Positions 26,574 through 35,055 of a DNA stretch of 60,456 nt are shown piece by piece. Position 1 is the first letter of the stretch. Each line of letters begins with the position of its first letter. Position numbers and translations under genes: made by a program. The stretch comes from Reyranella massiliensis 521. GTDB lineage: Bacteria; Pseudomonadota; Alphaproteobacteria; Reyranellales; Reyranellaceae. The notes beneath the pieces were generated by a model that saw only the letters and a program-made list of their open reading frames with translations, made no database searches and was not told the DNA's origin. The stretch is from NCBI GenBank assembly GCA_945860205.1, contig CAMARK010000018.1, forward strand, positions 1-60,456, given 5' to 3'.

Positions 26574-27658
26574 GCGGCAAAGCGGCTCCCCTCAAGGTCG
26601 AGAAGAAACGCATCATCGGCCACGACGGCTGGGGACCGCTCGCGCTGGCGCTGCTGATCGGCACGATTGGCGGGTTCGTCTTCGACTGGCTCCGGATGCC
26701 GCTGGCCTGGATGCTGGGCGCCTGCGTCTTCTCGACGGTGGCCGCCTTCCTGGGCCTGCGCATCGGCATGAGGATACGCCTACGCCAGGGCATGATCATC
26801 ATCCTGGGCGTGCTGCTGGGGTCGGGCTTCACGCCGGATCTGGTGCAGCGGCTCGGCGAATGGGCCGTCAGCCTCTGCGTGCTGACCGGCATGACCATGA
26901 CGGGGGCCAGCCTCTGCTACGTCTGGCTGCGCGTGTTCACGGGCTGGGACCGCGTCACCTGCTACTTCGCCTCCATGCCGGGCGGGTTGAACGACATGAC
27001 CATCATGGGCGGCGCGCTGGGCGGCGACGAACGCTCGATCGCGCTCGCCCATGCGCTGCGCATCCTCACCGTCGTGCTCACGATTCCCATCTGGTACCGG
27101 CTGGTGAACGGCGCCCAGACCAGCGTCCTCACCATGACGCAGGGGCCCACGAGCAACGACTGGAAGGACTACGCCGTGCTGATCGGCTGCGGCATCGTCG
27201 GTGCCGCCGTTGGTCGCCTGCTCCGCCTGCCGGCAGCCTTCATGATGGGGCCGATGATTGCCAGCGCCATCGTCCATCTCGGCGGCCTCACCGACTCCCA
27301 GCCGCCGGGCGTGCTGGTCGCCGCCGCCCAGGTCGTGGTCGGCACCGGCATCGGCTGCCGCTTCGTGGGCACGAACTTCGACAGGCTGCACAAGGAGATG
27401 GCCGCCTCCATCGGCGCCGCCTTTCTGCTGATCGGCTGCGCCGTGGGCTTTGCCATGATCACGGTGAAGCTGACCGGCCTCAACCTCGACGCCACCGTGC
27501 TGAGCTACGCCCCCGGCGGCTTCGCCGAGATGAGCCTGATCGGCCTCGCACTGGGCATCGAGATCGCCATGGTGGCCACCCACCATCTCTTCCGGCTGTT
27601 CCTGATCATCCTCACCGGCCCGCTGATCTTCCGGACCTTCCTCAGGCGCGCGCCTTAG
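26570..27658 (+). CDS. AbrB-family membrane protein
   Basis: A 362-residue protein with about ten helices in two internally similar halves (GTIGGFVFDWLRMPLAWMLGA and GCGIVGAAVGRLLRLPAAFMMGPM), the duplication that defines the AbrB/PF05145 membrane family (unrelated to the DNA-binding AbrB). FASMPGGLNDMTIMGG and YAPGGFAEMSLIGLALG are the paired motifs. The start is TTG 26570, which in the second repeat copy overlaps a TGA. Role unknown; transport or regulation has been suggested for the family. Confidence 0.87.
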   Translation: MSGKAAPLKVEKKRIIGHDGWGPLALALLIGTIGGFVFDWLRMPLAWMLGACVFSTVAAFLGLRIGMRIRLRQGMIIILGVLLGSGFTPDLVQRLGEWAVSLCVLTGMTMTGASLCYVWLRVFTGWDRVTCYFASMPGGLNDMTIMGGALGGDERSIALAHALRILTVVLTIPIWYRLVNGAQTSVLTMTQGPTSNDWKDYAVLIGCGIVGAAVGRLLRLPAAFMMGPMIASAIVHLGGLTDSQPPGVLVAAAQVVVGTGIGCRFVGTNFDRLHKEMAASIGAAFLLIGCAVGFAMITVKLTGLNLDATVLSYAPGGFAEMSLIGLALGIEIAMVATHHLFRLFLIILTGPLIFRTFLRRAP

Positions 27659-27666
27659 AGATCGCT

Positions 27667-27809
27667 TCTTCTCCTCCCCTGTCATCAGGGGAGGTGGCCC
27701 GTCATACGGGTCGGAGGGGTCATGAGTCTCGCAGGGGGCCCATGACCCCATCGCCCTCGTAAGACGAGGGCACTTCCCCTTCGCGGACTCCGCGAAGGGG
27801 AAGAGAATG
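27667..27809. repeat. Palindromic intergenic repeat, copy B
   Basis: This shares with copy A (24436-24540) the order CTCCCC arm, GGAGGGGTCATGA, CATGACCCCATCGCCCTC, AGACGAGGGCACTTCCCC and GGGGAAGAGAAT. Copy B is longer, with the extra hairpin CTTCGCGGA/TCCGCGAAG near the end. It lies between convergent genes. Confidence 0.75.
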
Positions 27810-27817
27810 AAGGTGCC

Positions 27818-28633
27818 CTAAGCTCTCACCGTAATGCCGCCGTCGACCACCAGCAGGTGGCCGTTCACGTAGGCCGCCTCGTCCGAGGCCAGGAACAGCG
27901 CTGCATTGGCGGTGTCCCAGCCGGTGCCCATCTTGCCGGTCGGCGAGGCCTTGTCGCGGAGCGCAATCATCTTGTCGTAGGCCTGGTTGTGGTCCGTCTC
28001 GCCCTTGGCGTACTGCTCGGCCAGGAAATCGATCATCGGCGTGTGCATCAGGCCGGGCAGGATGGCGTTGCAGCGGATGCCCTTCTCCGCGTACTGCGAG
28101 GCGATGGCGAGCGTCAGCGAGTTCACCGCGCCCTTGCTCGCATTGTAGGCGAGGTAGGAGATACCCTTGGGGCTGCGGATCGAGGCGATCGAGCTCACGT
28201 TCACGATCGAGCCCTTGCCCTGCTTCTCCATCACCGGGATGACGTGCTTGGCCGTCAGGAAGAAGCTCTTCACGTTGACGTCGAACACGCGATGCCACTC
28301 GTCTTCGCTGAGCTCCACCGGCCCGCCCTGCGAGCCGATGCCGACATTGTTGTCGAGCACGTCGATCCGGCCCCATTTGGCCAGGCAGGCATCGACCATC
28401 GCCTTCACATCGGCATTGCGCGACGCGTCGGCCTCGAAGGCTAGGGCCGTGCCGCCCTCCTTCTCGATCAGGCCGACGGTTTCCTCGGCGGCTGCGCGCT
28501 TGCGGTCGACGCAGAACACCAGCGCGCCCTGGCGCGAGAAGGTGAGCGCCGTGCACTTGCCGTTGCCCCAACCCGGTCCGCTCGAGCCCGCGCCAACCAC
28601 GATCGCCACCCTGTCCTTCAGCCTGCCGGTCAT
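27818..28633 (-). CDS. Short-chain dehydrogenase/reductase
   Basis: A 271-residue classical SDR. The nucleotide loop is VVGAGSSGPGWGNG, a divergent form of TGxxxGxG; NNVG replaces the usual NNAG; the catalytic Ser and Tyr-Lys are in NVSSIAS and YNASKGAVN. NADP or NAD preference is unclear. Its ATG overlaps the stop of the DUF1801 gene by four bases. Confidence 0.9.
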   Translation of the reverse strand: MTGRLKDRVAIVVGAGSSGPGWGNGKCTALTFSRQGALVFCVDRKRAAAEETVGLIEKEGGTALAFEADASRNADVKAMVDACLAKWGRIDVLDNNVGIGSQGGPVELSEDEWHRVFDVNVKSFFLTAKHVIPVMEKQGKGSIVNVSSIASIRSPKGISYLAYNASKGAVNSLTLAIASQYAEKGIRCNAILPGLMHTPMIDFLAEQYAKGETDHNQAYDKMIALRDKASPTGKMGTGWDTANAALFLASDEAAYVNGHLLVVDGGITVRA

Positions 28634-29058
28634 GCTTTCTTACTCCCACTTTTCTTGCGTAGATGATGCGTGAGCGCGAGGCCGATGCAGTGGCCGAGCG
28701 CGCGGACCGGCAGGCGATCCTTCGCCGCCAGCACGATGGCGCGGTTGCCCTCATAGGTGAACGTGTCGGGGTAAATGCTGCGGAAGGTGTCGACCAGGCC
28801 GCTCTGGCAATGGAAGTAGATCGCGTAGCCGTCGTCGCGGTTCTTCAGGCGATCGATGCGGACCGTGGTGCCGCTGCCGCTCTCGGCCGTGAGATAGCTT
28901 GGCTGGCCCCATTTCAGCGTCTCGCTGAGCCGGCCGACGCCCGCCGTTTTCGCTGCCGTGTCGAACACCAGCTCGCGCAGCGCCACGAGGCGGGCCCTGA
29001 GGCCGGGCGGATAGGCCTTGAACACCGCCGCCACTCTGGCGTCGTCGAACCGTTTCAT
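28630..29058 (-). CDS. DUF1801-domain protein
   Basis: A 142-residue protein of the DUF1801 (YdhG-like) type, shown by LRELVFDTAAKTAGV, ETLKWGQPSYLT and YFHCQSGLVDTFR. Family function is unknown. It is coupled by ATGA to the downstream SDR and divergent from the Bug-type binding protein gene at 29151. Confidence 0.82.
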   Translation of the reverse strand: MKRFDDARVAAVFKAYPPGLRARLVALRELVFDTAAKTAGVGRLSETLKWGQPSYLTAESGSGTTVRIDRLKNRDDGYAIYFHCQSGLVDTFRSIYPDTFTYEGNRAIVLAAKDRLPVRALGHCIGLALTHHLRKKSGSKKA

Positions 29059-29150
29059 GCCCGGACCCTAACACACGGCTGGCGGGCCGAGGCGAGCCAT
29101 GGAATGCTCGCGGCACGAACCCAGGAATGAACCCAGGGAGGGTCACAGGG

Positions 29151-30137
29151 ATGCTTCGACGCACGTTCACGGGCGCGCTGGCGGTGGGTGCCGCCGTTTC
29201 GATTCGACCGGCCACGGCTCAGGCGCAAGCCCAAGCCCCGGCCCAAGCGTGGCCGACCAAGCCGCTGCACATCGTCATCCCCTATCCGCCCGGCGGACCC
29301 TCCGATGTCTCGACGCGCATCGTCATGGAACGTGCCGGGCAGATCCTCGGCCAAAGCGTGTTGTTCGACAACAAGGCTGGCGCCTCGGGCATGATCGGCG
29401 CCGAATACGCGAAGAACCATCCGGTCGACGCCCATACCTTCCTCACCACCACCACGGCAATGGTGTGCATCACCCGTCACCTGCAGCCGATCCCGTTCGT
29501 GCCCGAAAAGGACTTCATCCCGGTCTCGCGCATGACGACCTCGTGGGGCGCCTTCGCCGTGCATCCCTCGGTACCGGCCAAGACGGTTGCGGAGTTCGTG
29601 GCCTACGCCAAGGCCAATCCCGGCAAGATCAACTTCGGCTCCGCCGGCCTTGCCACCATCACCCACCTGTTCGGCGAGATGCTCAATCTGGAGGCCGGCA
29701 TCCAGATGGTGCACGTGCCCTATCGCGGCAGTGCGCCGGCGACCAACGCGCTGCTGGCGGACGAGGTCCAGGTCCAGTTCGACCAGACGACGCTGCCGCA
29801 CATCAAGGCGGGCAAGCTGCGCGGCCTCGCCATGCTGGCCGAGGTGCGCCATCCGGACTTTCCCGACATTCCGACGCTGCGCGAGCAGGGCTACGGCAAG
29901 GACGGCGGCGATTCCTGGTTCGGCGTGCTCGCGCCGGCCGGCACGCCGCTGGCGGTCGTGGCCAGGCTCGACCAGGCGATCGCCACCGCGCTCCGCGCGC
30001 CCGATATCATGGCGAAGGTGCACAATGGCGGCATGCGCGTGACCTACCTCGGCCCGGCAGACTTCAACGCGCGCATCGCCCTGGAGACCGCGATGTTCGG
30101 CGACATCATCAAGCGGGGCAACATCAAGCTCACCTGA
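29151..30137 (+). CDS. Bug-family (TctC-like) periplasmic solute-binding protein
   Basis: A 328-residue protein with a signal peptide and the Bug family landmarks PTKPLHIVIPYPPGGPSDVSTR near the mature N-terminus, DNKAGASGMIGAE, and NFGSAGLATITHLFGEMLN. Bug proteins bind carboxylates and either serve TctAB transporters or signal. No TctAB genes are adjacent, so this is an orphan. ATG 29151 has GGGAGG eight bases upstream; ATG 29127 is a weaker alternative. Confidence 0.9.
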   Translation: MLRRTFTGALAVGAAVSIRPATAQAQAQAPAQAWPTKPLHIVIPYPPGGPSDVSTRIVMERAGQILGQSVLFDNKAGASGMIGAEYAKNHPVDAHTFLTTTTAMVCITRHLQPIPFVPEKDFIPVSRMTTSWGAFAVHPSVPAKTVAEFVAYAKANPGKINFGSAGLATITHLFGEMLNLEAGIQMVHVPYRGSAPATNALLADEVQVQFDQTTLPHIKAGKLRGLAMLAEVRHPDFPDIPTLREQGYGKDGGDSWFGVLAPAGTPLAVVARLDQAIATALRAPDIMAKVHNGGMRVTYLGPADFNARIALETAMFGDIIKRGNIKLT

Positions 30138-30645
30138 CGTCGCGTGACGCGTCGAGTTCTCCGTCCGGCTGATTGAGGAAGATGACCACCGCGAGCAGGG
30201 TCATGTAGAAGCGGAACGCCGCCTCCTGGCCGTCCCAGTCCTTGGACTGCCACATCGCGAACCATTCACCGCCCACCACAATGAAGCCGGTGAACCACAG
30301 GAGGAACCCGAGGCCGGCGCCGACGATGGCATACTTCTTGGCGACATTGAATCTGACGGCGCTCGATCGCAAGTTGATCGCGAGCATGACCGTCGCGACC
30401 GCCAAGACGATTCCAATCGCGGCCTCGGTCAGGATGATCAGCCAGTACGCCAGCGTCCAGACCGACGGCTGGGTGATCGCCCGCCCCATCAGCGCGTTGC
30501 CGGGAAACGTCGCGTCCATGCTGAGGACATGGCGCACGAACTGGTAGTTCGAGTTGTAGTCGATGAGGTTGTTGAAGGTCACCAGGAGCGCGAACAGCGC
30601 CACTGAGGCAACCATGGCCGTCTTCACCAGGCGGGTCGTGAACAT
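30130..30645 (-). CDS. DUF2165 membrane protein
   Basis: A 171-residue protein with about four transmembrane helices and the family stretches FNNLIDYNSNYQFVRHVLSMD and FIVVGGEWFAMWQS. Function unknown. It overlaps the end of the Bug gene by eight bases, convergently. Confidence 0.83.
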   Translation of the reverse strand: MFTTRLVKTAMVASVALFALLVTFNNLIDYNSNYQFVRHVLSMDATFPGNALMGRAITQPSVWTLAYWLIILTEAAIGIVLAVATVMLAINLRSSAVRFNVAKKYAIVGAGLGFLLWFTGFIVVGGEWFAMWQSKDWDGQEAAFRFYMTLLAVVIFLNQPDGELDASRDVR

Positions 30646-30760
30646 GCTGCCGATCTCCCCACTTGCTCGTCCAGTGCCGCGAAAGTATCACGGATCCATG
30701 CTTGCCCCTTTCTCGCTTTCACGCCGAGCAGGAGGACACAACGGCCGAGTATGTCTAGTA

Positions 30761-30801
30761 CGCCATTGACGCACATGCGCCATTGACGTATATTCCGACT
30801 G
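30761..30801 (+). promoter_or_regulatory. Toxin-antitoxin promoter with direct-repeat operator
   Basis: TTGACG (30766-30771) and TATATT (30789-30794) are separated by 17 bases, a near-consensus sigma-70 promoter. CGCCATTGACG is repeated at 30761-30771 and 30778-30788, so one copy covers the -35 and the other abuts the -10. The toxin ATG lies seven bases after the -10, so the transcript would be leaderless. Confidence 0.72.
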
Positions 30802-31142
30802 ATGACATCGCTATTGGCCGTCGTGGAGACTGAGCTCTACGTCTCTCAGGCAATAAAGCTGATGAACGAGGCGGAGAGAGCAGTCATCGTCGATGCAGTT
30901 GCCGCCGCGCCGTCGATGGGAGTTCTGATCAGGGGAACCAAGGGATTGCGCAAGATGCGTATCCCCCTGCAAGGTCGCGGCAAGCGCGGTGGCGGGCGGT
31001 TGATCTATTGGTTCCACTCGGAGGGATTTCCGGCCGTTCTGTTGATGTCTATGCAAAGAACGAGGCCTCTGATCTAACGAGCGAACAGCGCAAACGGCTG
31101 ATCGCGGTGGCGGAGACGCTGATGGATGACTTTGGAGACTAG
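30802..31142 (+). pseudogene. RelE/HigB-type toxin, frameshifted
   Basis: The first frame runs from ATG 30802 through LRKMRIPLQGRGKRGGGRLIYWF, typical of RelE/HigB ribosome-dependent RNases, and then ends prematurely at 31077. The missing C-terminus continues in the next frame from about 31041: VDVYAKNEASDLTSEQRKRL through to TAG at 31142. Restoring one G in CTGTTGATG (31039-31047) would join them as AVLVDVYAKNE. Either the toxin is inactivated or the sequence has a one-base error. The antitoxin gene follows after five bases. Confidence 0.8.
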
Positions 31143-31147
31143 GGACA

Positions 31148-31447
31148 ATGAAAGCGAAGAATTTCGATCTTCTCCTGAAGAGTTTGGGCCAGGCGCGTGC
31201 CTATGCCCAAGGTCGTCCGACATCGGGTACGCGGGTCCATATGGTCAAACGCGTCGATGTCGCGACGATTCGCGGACGAACAAAGCTATCGCAGGAAGCC
31301 TTCGCCCTGCGTATCGGCGTTTCGGTCGGAACGTTGCGCAATTGGGAACAGGGTAGGCGCACGCCCGATGGCCCCGCCAAGGTACTGCTGGCGTTGCTGG
31401 AACGCGACCCCGGCATCGTCGAACGAACTCTGGCCAAGGCCGCCTAG
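31148..31447 (+). CDS. XRE-type antitoxin (HigA-like)
   Basis: A 99-residue DNA-binding protein with a helix-turn-helix at about residues 42-70 (TKLSQEAFALRIGVSVGTLRNWEQGRR). The layout, with a 40-residue N-terminal region and XRE domain, is that of antitoxins encoded after RelE-like toxins. It lies five bases after the toxin remnant and probably represses the promoter at 30761-30801 through the direct repeat. Confidence 0.87.
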   Translation: MKAKNFDLLLKSLGQARAYAQGRPTSGTRVHMVKRVDVATIRGRTKLSQEAFALRIGVSVGTLRNWEQGRRTPDGPAKVLLALLERDPGIVERTLAKAA

Positions 31448-32802
31448 CGCGTAGACCAGACGCGCGGCCACAGACAGGAGAGCAGCAGGGCTACCAGAAG
31501 GCCGCCGCCGGCCGTCACGAAGGCGAAGCGGTACCCTGCGAGGAAGCCCGCCATGTTCCAGATGCCCTCGGCACCGCGCGCATGCAGTGCCGTCAGCACG
31601 GAGGCGCCGGCCACGATGCCGATGGTGCGCGTGAGCAGCGACAGGCTGCCGGCGACGCCGCGATCGCGCGTCGGCAGGGTGGCGGTCACGATGTCGGTAT
31701 AGGCCACCGTCAGCAGCCCCTGCCCGATCCCCTCCAGCACCAGCAGCGCCGCGACCACGAGAACCGGCGTCTGGAGATCGGTGAAGCCCAGGGGCAACAG
31801 GCCAAGGCCGACGCAGGCGACGCCCGCGAACACGGTCGGCCGCTGGCCGATGCGCTTCACCAGGAAGGCCGAGAGCGGCGCGCCCATGAGGCTTCCGGCG
31901 AACGCCATGGCGAGCACGATGCCGGTGCCCAGCGCCGTGAGCTTCAGCACGTTCACCAAATAGTAGGGCGTGAGCAGCAGGATCGAGAAGCCCGCAAGGT
32001 TGGCGAGCACGTTCAGGATGTTGGGAATGGTGAAGCGCGGGTCGGCGAACAGCGAGGGCCTGATGATCGGCTCGGCGACGCGGTTCGCGCGCCGCACGTA
32101 GGCGAGCAGCAGCCCGAGCGACACGGCGAACAGGGCCAGCGACCACAGGCCCGGAATCTCGCGGCGCTGCGAGAAGACCAGCGACAGCAGCAGCGAGCTC
32201 ATCGTGGCAGCGAGCAGCAACGCGCCCGGCGCATCGAACGGCCGCGCCTCGAGTTTGGGTGATGGCAGCAGGACCGAGAGCGCCAGCGCCGCGAGGGCGA
32301 TCGGCACACGGACCCAATAGACCGCGGGCCAGCCCCACAGCTCGACCAGGACGCCACCCAGGAACGGACCGACTGCGGCCGCCAGCGCCATCGAACTGGC
32401 GAAGCCCGCCAGGGCCTTGGTCCGCTCGCTCTCGGGAAACAGCGAGGTAGCGAGCGCCGGCGTGCAGGCGAGCGCCAGCGCCGTGCCGATCCCCTGGACC
32501 GCGCGCGCCCACAGGAAGAGCGGCCAGTCGGGTGCGGCGGCGCAGGCCGCGCAGCCCACGGCGGAGATCGCGAGACCAATCTGGAAGACGAGGCGGTGGC
32601 CGAACAGGTCGCCGAGCTTACCGGCGACCAGCATCAGCGAGCCGTAGACCAGCACGTAGCAGATCACCAGCCACTGCACGTCGGCCAGCGCCAGCCTGAA
32701 ATGGCCGGTGATCGCCGGCAGCGCCACGTTGACGGCGATATCGAGCGGCGCGAGCGAGGCGCCCAGCCCGACGATGACGAGGCCGAGCGCCGGCCTCGCC
32801 AT
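31444..32802 (-). CDS. MFS transporter, DHA2/EmrB-like
   Basis: A 452-residue multi-helix transporter. LAPLDIAVNVALPAITGHF at the start and GKLGDLFGHRLVF after helix 2 are typical of the 14-helix drug:proton antiporter group; LFPESERTKALAGFA follows helix 4. ATG 32802 is chosen because upstream residues overlap the dienelactone hydrolase gene. Its stop lies inside the final codons of the convergent antitoxin gene. Confidence 0.86.
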   Translation of the reverse strand: MARPALGLVIVGLGASLAPLDIAVNVALPAITGHFRLALADVQWLVICYVLVYGSLMLVAGKLGDLFGHRLVFQIGLAISAVGCAACAAAPDWPLFLWARAVQGIGTALALACTPALATSLFPESERTKALAGFASSMALAAAVGPFLGGVLVELWGWPAVYWVRVPIALAALALSVLLPSPKLEARPFDAPGALLLAATMSSLLLSLVFSQRREIPGLWSLALFAVSLGLLLAYVRRANRVAEPIIRPSLFADPRFTIPNILNVLANLAGFSILLLTPYYLVNVLKLTALGTGIVLAMAFAGSLMGAPLSAFLVKRIGQRPTVFAGVACVGLGLLPLGFTDLQTPVLVVAALLVLEGIGQGLLTVAYTDIVTATLPTRDRGVAGSLSLLTRTIGIVAGASVLTALHARGAEGIWNMAGFLAGYRFAFVTAGGGLLVALLLSCLWPRVWSTR

Positions 32803-32816
32803 CGGAGGGAGGTTCG

Positions 32817-33476
32817 TCAGAGGTGCTTGCCCAGGAAGGCCAGCATTCGCTCCCATGCTGCATTGGCCGACTTCACGTCGTAGGCCTCGCTGCGCTCGCT
32901 GGCGAAGGCGTGCAAGGCGTCATAGCGATGGATTTCGGGCTTCTGGCCGCCGGCGTTCATCGCCTTCTCGAACTCATTGACGAGAGCGGGCGTGCACCAG
33001 TCGTCCTTGTTGGCGAAGTGACCCTGGATCGGCACCTTGATCTTGGCCGGATCGGCGAGCTGGGCCGGCGGAACGCCATAGAACGGCACGCCGGCCGCGA
33101 TGCCCGGGATGCGCGCGCAGGCAGCGATCGTGAGCGCGCCGCCCATGCAGAAGCCCATCACGGCCACCTTGCCACCCATACCGGCCAGATGCTTCACGGC
33201 ACCGGCGATATCCTGGTCCGAGGCGCCGACGAAATCGAGGCCGCTCATCATGTGGTTGGCTTCGTCCGGCTTCTGCGTCACGCGGCCCTTGTAGAGGTCG
33301 GGCGCTAGCGCGTTGTAGCCGGCGCGCGCGAAGCGATCGGCGACGCCGCAGATCTGGTCGTTCAGCCCCCACCATTCCTGGATCACGACGATGCCCGGCT
33401 TGCCTTTGCCGGCTTCGGCGGCGTAGCCCTTGCAGGTGCTGCCATCCGGTCGCTTGAAATCGATCATGCTGCCCAT
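32817..33476 (-). CDS. Dienelactone hydrolase family protein
   Basis: A 219-residue alpha/beta hydrolase. The catalytic triad is Cys in VMGFCMGGAL (about residue 111), Asp in NKDDWCTP and His in ALHAFASE, the Cys-Asp-His set of dienelactone hydrolases. EWWGLN near residue 35 is also characteristic. Natural substrate uncertain. It lies nine bases after the acyl-CoA synthetase gene. Confidence 0.9.
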   Translation of the reverse strand: MGSMIDFKRPDGSTCKGYAAEAGKGKPGIVVIQEWWGLNDQICGVADRFARAGYNALAPDLYKGRVTQKPDEANHMMSGLDFVGASDQDIAGAVKHLAGMGGKVAVMGFCMGGALTIAACARIPGIAAGVPFYGVPPAQLADPAKIKVPIQGHFANKDDWCTPALVNEFEKAMNAGGQKPEIHRYDALHAFASERSEAYDVKSANAAWERMLAFLGKHL

Positions 33477-33485
33477 GGTTTCCTC

Positions 33486-35006
33486 CTAAAGCTTCGCTCT
33501 GAGTTCCGTCTTGAGAATCTTGCCATAGTTGTTCTTCGGCAGGGCATCCAGAAATTTGTAATCCTTCGGCCGCTTGAAACGCGCGATGTTGTCAAGGCAG
33601 AGCTTGTCGAGCTCGGCGGGCTTCACGCTGGCACCTTGCCGGGGCACGATGAACGCCACCACTTCCTCGCCCCACTCCGGATGCGGCCGGCCGACCACCG
33701 AGCATTCGGCGACGGCGGGATGGAGGTTCAGCACGTCCTCGATCTCGCGCGGATAGATGTTGGAGCCGCCCGAGATGATCATGTCCTTGGAGCGGTCTTT
33801 CAGCGTCAGGAAACCTTCCTCGTCGAAGGCGCCGACGTCGCCGGTCCACAGCCAGCCGTTGCGCAACGAGCGCGCCGTGGCCTCGGGATTCTTCCAGTAG
33901 CCCGACATCACCGTATCGCCCTTGCAGATGATCTCACCCACTTCTCCTGTGGGCAGCGGACGGCCGTCCTCGTCGACGACGCGGACCTCCATGCAGGTGT
34001 CGGCGATGCCGGCCGAGGCAAGCCTTGCCTCCCAGCGCGGATGATCGCGCTCGGCATGGAACTCGCGACTGAGATGGGTGATCGTCATCGGGCTCTCGCC
34101 CTGGCCGTAGAGCTGCGTCAGCACGTTGCCGAGCAGGTCCATGGCGCGCTTGAGGTCGCTCACGTACATCGGCGCGCCGCCGTAGCTGATCAGCCGGAGC
34201 GCTCCGGGCTGCAGCTCGGCAGCGCTACCGTGCTCGACCAGGCGCTTCACCATGGTGGGGGCCAGGAAGATGCTGCAGTCGGGCCAGCGGTTCATCAGCT
34301 CGACCGTCTCCGGCACCTCGTACTTGCCGCTCTCCGGGAAGACCTGCACGGCGCCGCGCGCCAGCAGCGGGAAGTTCCACAGGCCCGAGCCGTGGCTGAT
34401 CGGGGCGGCATGCACGATCGAGCCGCCGGGCCGTGGGCGATCGACGTCGGCATAGTAGTTGAGCGTCATCGCCAGCAGGTTGCGGTGCGTGAGCGTGGCG
34501 CCCTTGGGCCGGCCGGTGGTGCCCGAAGTATAGAACAGCCAGGCCGGATCGGTGGGCTCGGCGTCGGCTATGGGGCTGGGATCGCCCACCGCCATGAAGG
34601 TGTAGGCACGCGTCGTGGTGTCGACGATCTCCTTCAGCGCAGGCGCCTCGCGCGCAGCCTCGGCGATGGTGCCGGCAAGATCGGGGGTGACGAAGCAGAG
34701 CCTCGCGCCGGAATTCTCCAGGATGAAGGCGAACTCCTTGGCGTGCAGCTTGGCGTTCATCGGCACCGCACAGAGGCCCGCGTGCCAGATGGCATACATG
34801 ATCTCGATCGCCTCGACGCAGTTGGTCATGGCGAAGGCCACGCGGTCGCCCGGCTGCAGGCCGAAGCGGACCCGCAGGTGCGTGCTCATGACGGCGACCT
34901 TGCGCCACAGGTCGCGGTAGCTGAGATGCGGCGAGGTCCCGCGCGCCAGGGCGGGCAGGTCGCGGAATTCCTGGGACGAGCCCAGCAGCAGATGAGAAAT
35001 GTTCAT
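33486..35006 (-). CDS. Acyl-CoA synthetase (AMP-binding enzyme)
   Basis: A 506-residue adenylate-forming enzyme. FYTSGTTGRPKGATLTH (about residues 154-170) is the P-loop; YGQGESPM, GWLWTGDVGAFDEEGFL and KDRSKDMIISGGSNIYPREIE are core motifs A5-A8, and the catalytic Lys is in PKNNYGKILK near the C-terminus. It activates a carboxylic acid to acyl-CoA. It is divergent from the FAD oxidoreductase and upstream of dienelactone hydrolase. Confidence 0.92.
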   Translation of the reverse strand: MNISHLLLGSSQEFRDLPALARGTSPHLSYRDLWRKVAVMSTHLRVRFGLQPGDRVAFAMTNCVEAIEIMYAIWHAGLCAVPMNAKLHAKEFAFILENSGARLCFVTPDLAGTIAEAAREAPALKEIVDTTTRAYTFMAVGDPSPIADAEPTDPAWLFYTSGTTGRPKGATLTHRNLLAMTLNYYADVDRPRPGGSIVHAAPISHGSGLWNFPLLARGAVQVFPESGKYEVPETVELMNRWPDCSIFLAPTMVKRLVEHGSAAELQPGALRLISYGGAPMYVSDLKRAMDLLGNVLTQLYGQGESPMTITHLSREFHAERDHPRWEARLASAGIADTCMEVRVVDEDGRPLPTGEVGEIICKGDTVMSGYWKNPEATARSLRNGWLWTGDVGAFDEEGFLTLKDRSKDMIISGGSNIYPREIEDVLNLHPAVAECSVVGRPHPEWGEEVVAFIVPRQGASVKPAELDKLCLDNIARFKRPKDYKFLDALPKNNYGKILKTELRAKL

Positions 35007-35055
35007 GGCTGCACAACTATTGCAGGCGTGGCACCGTCCTTGCAATGTGCGGCCC

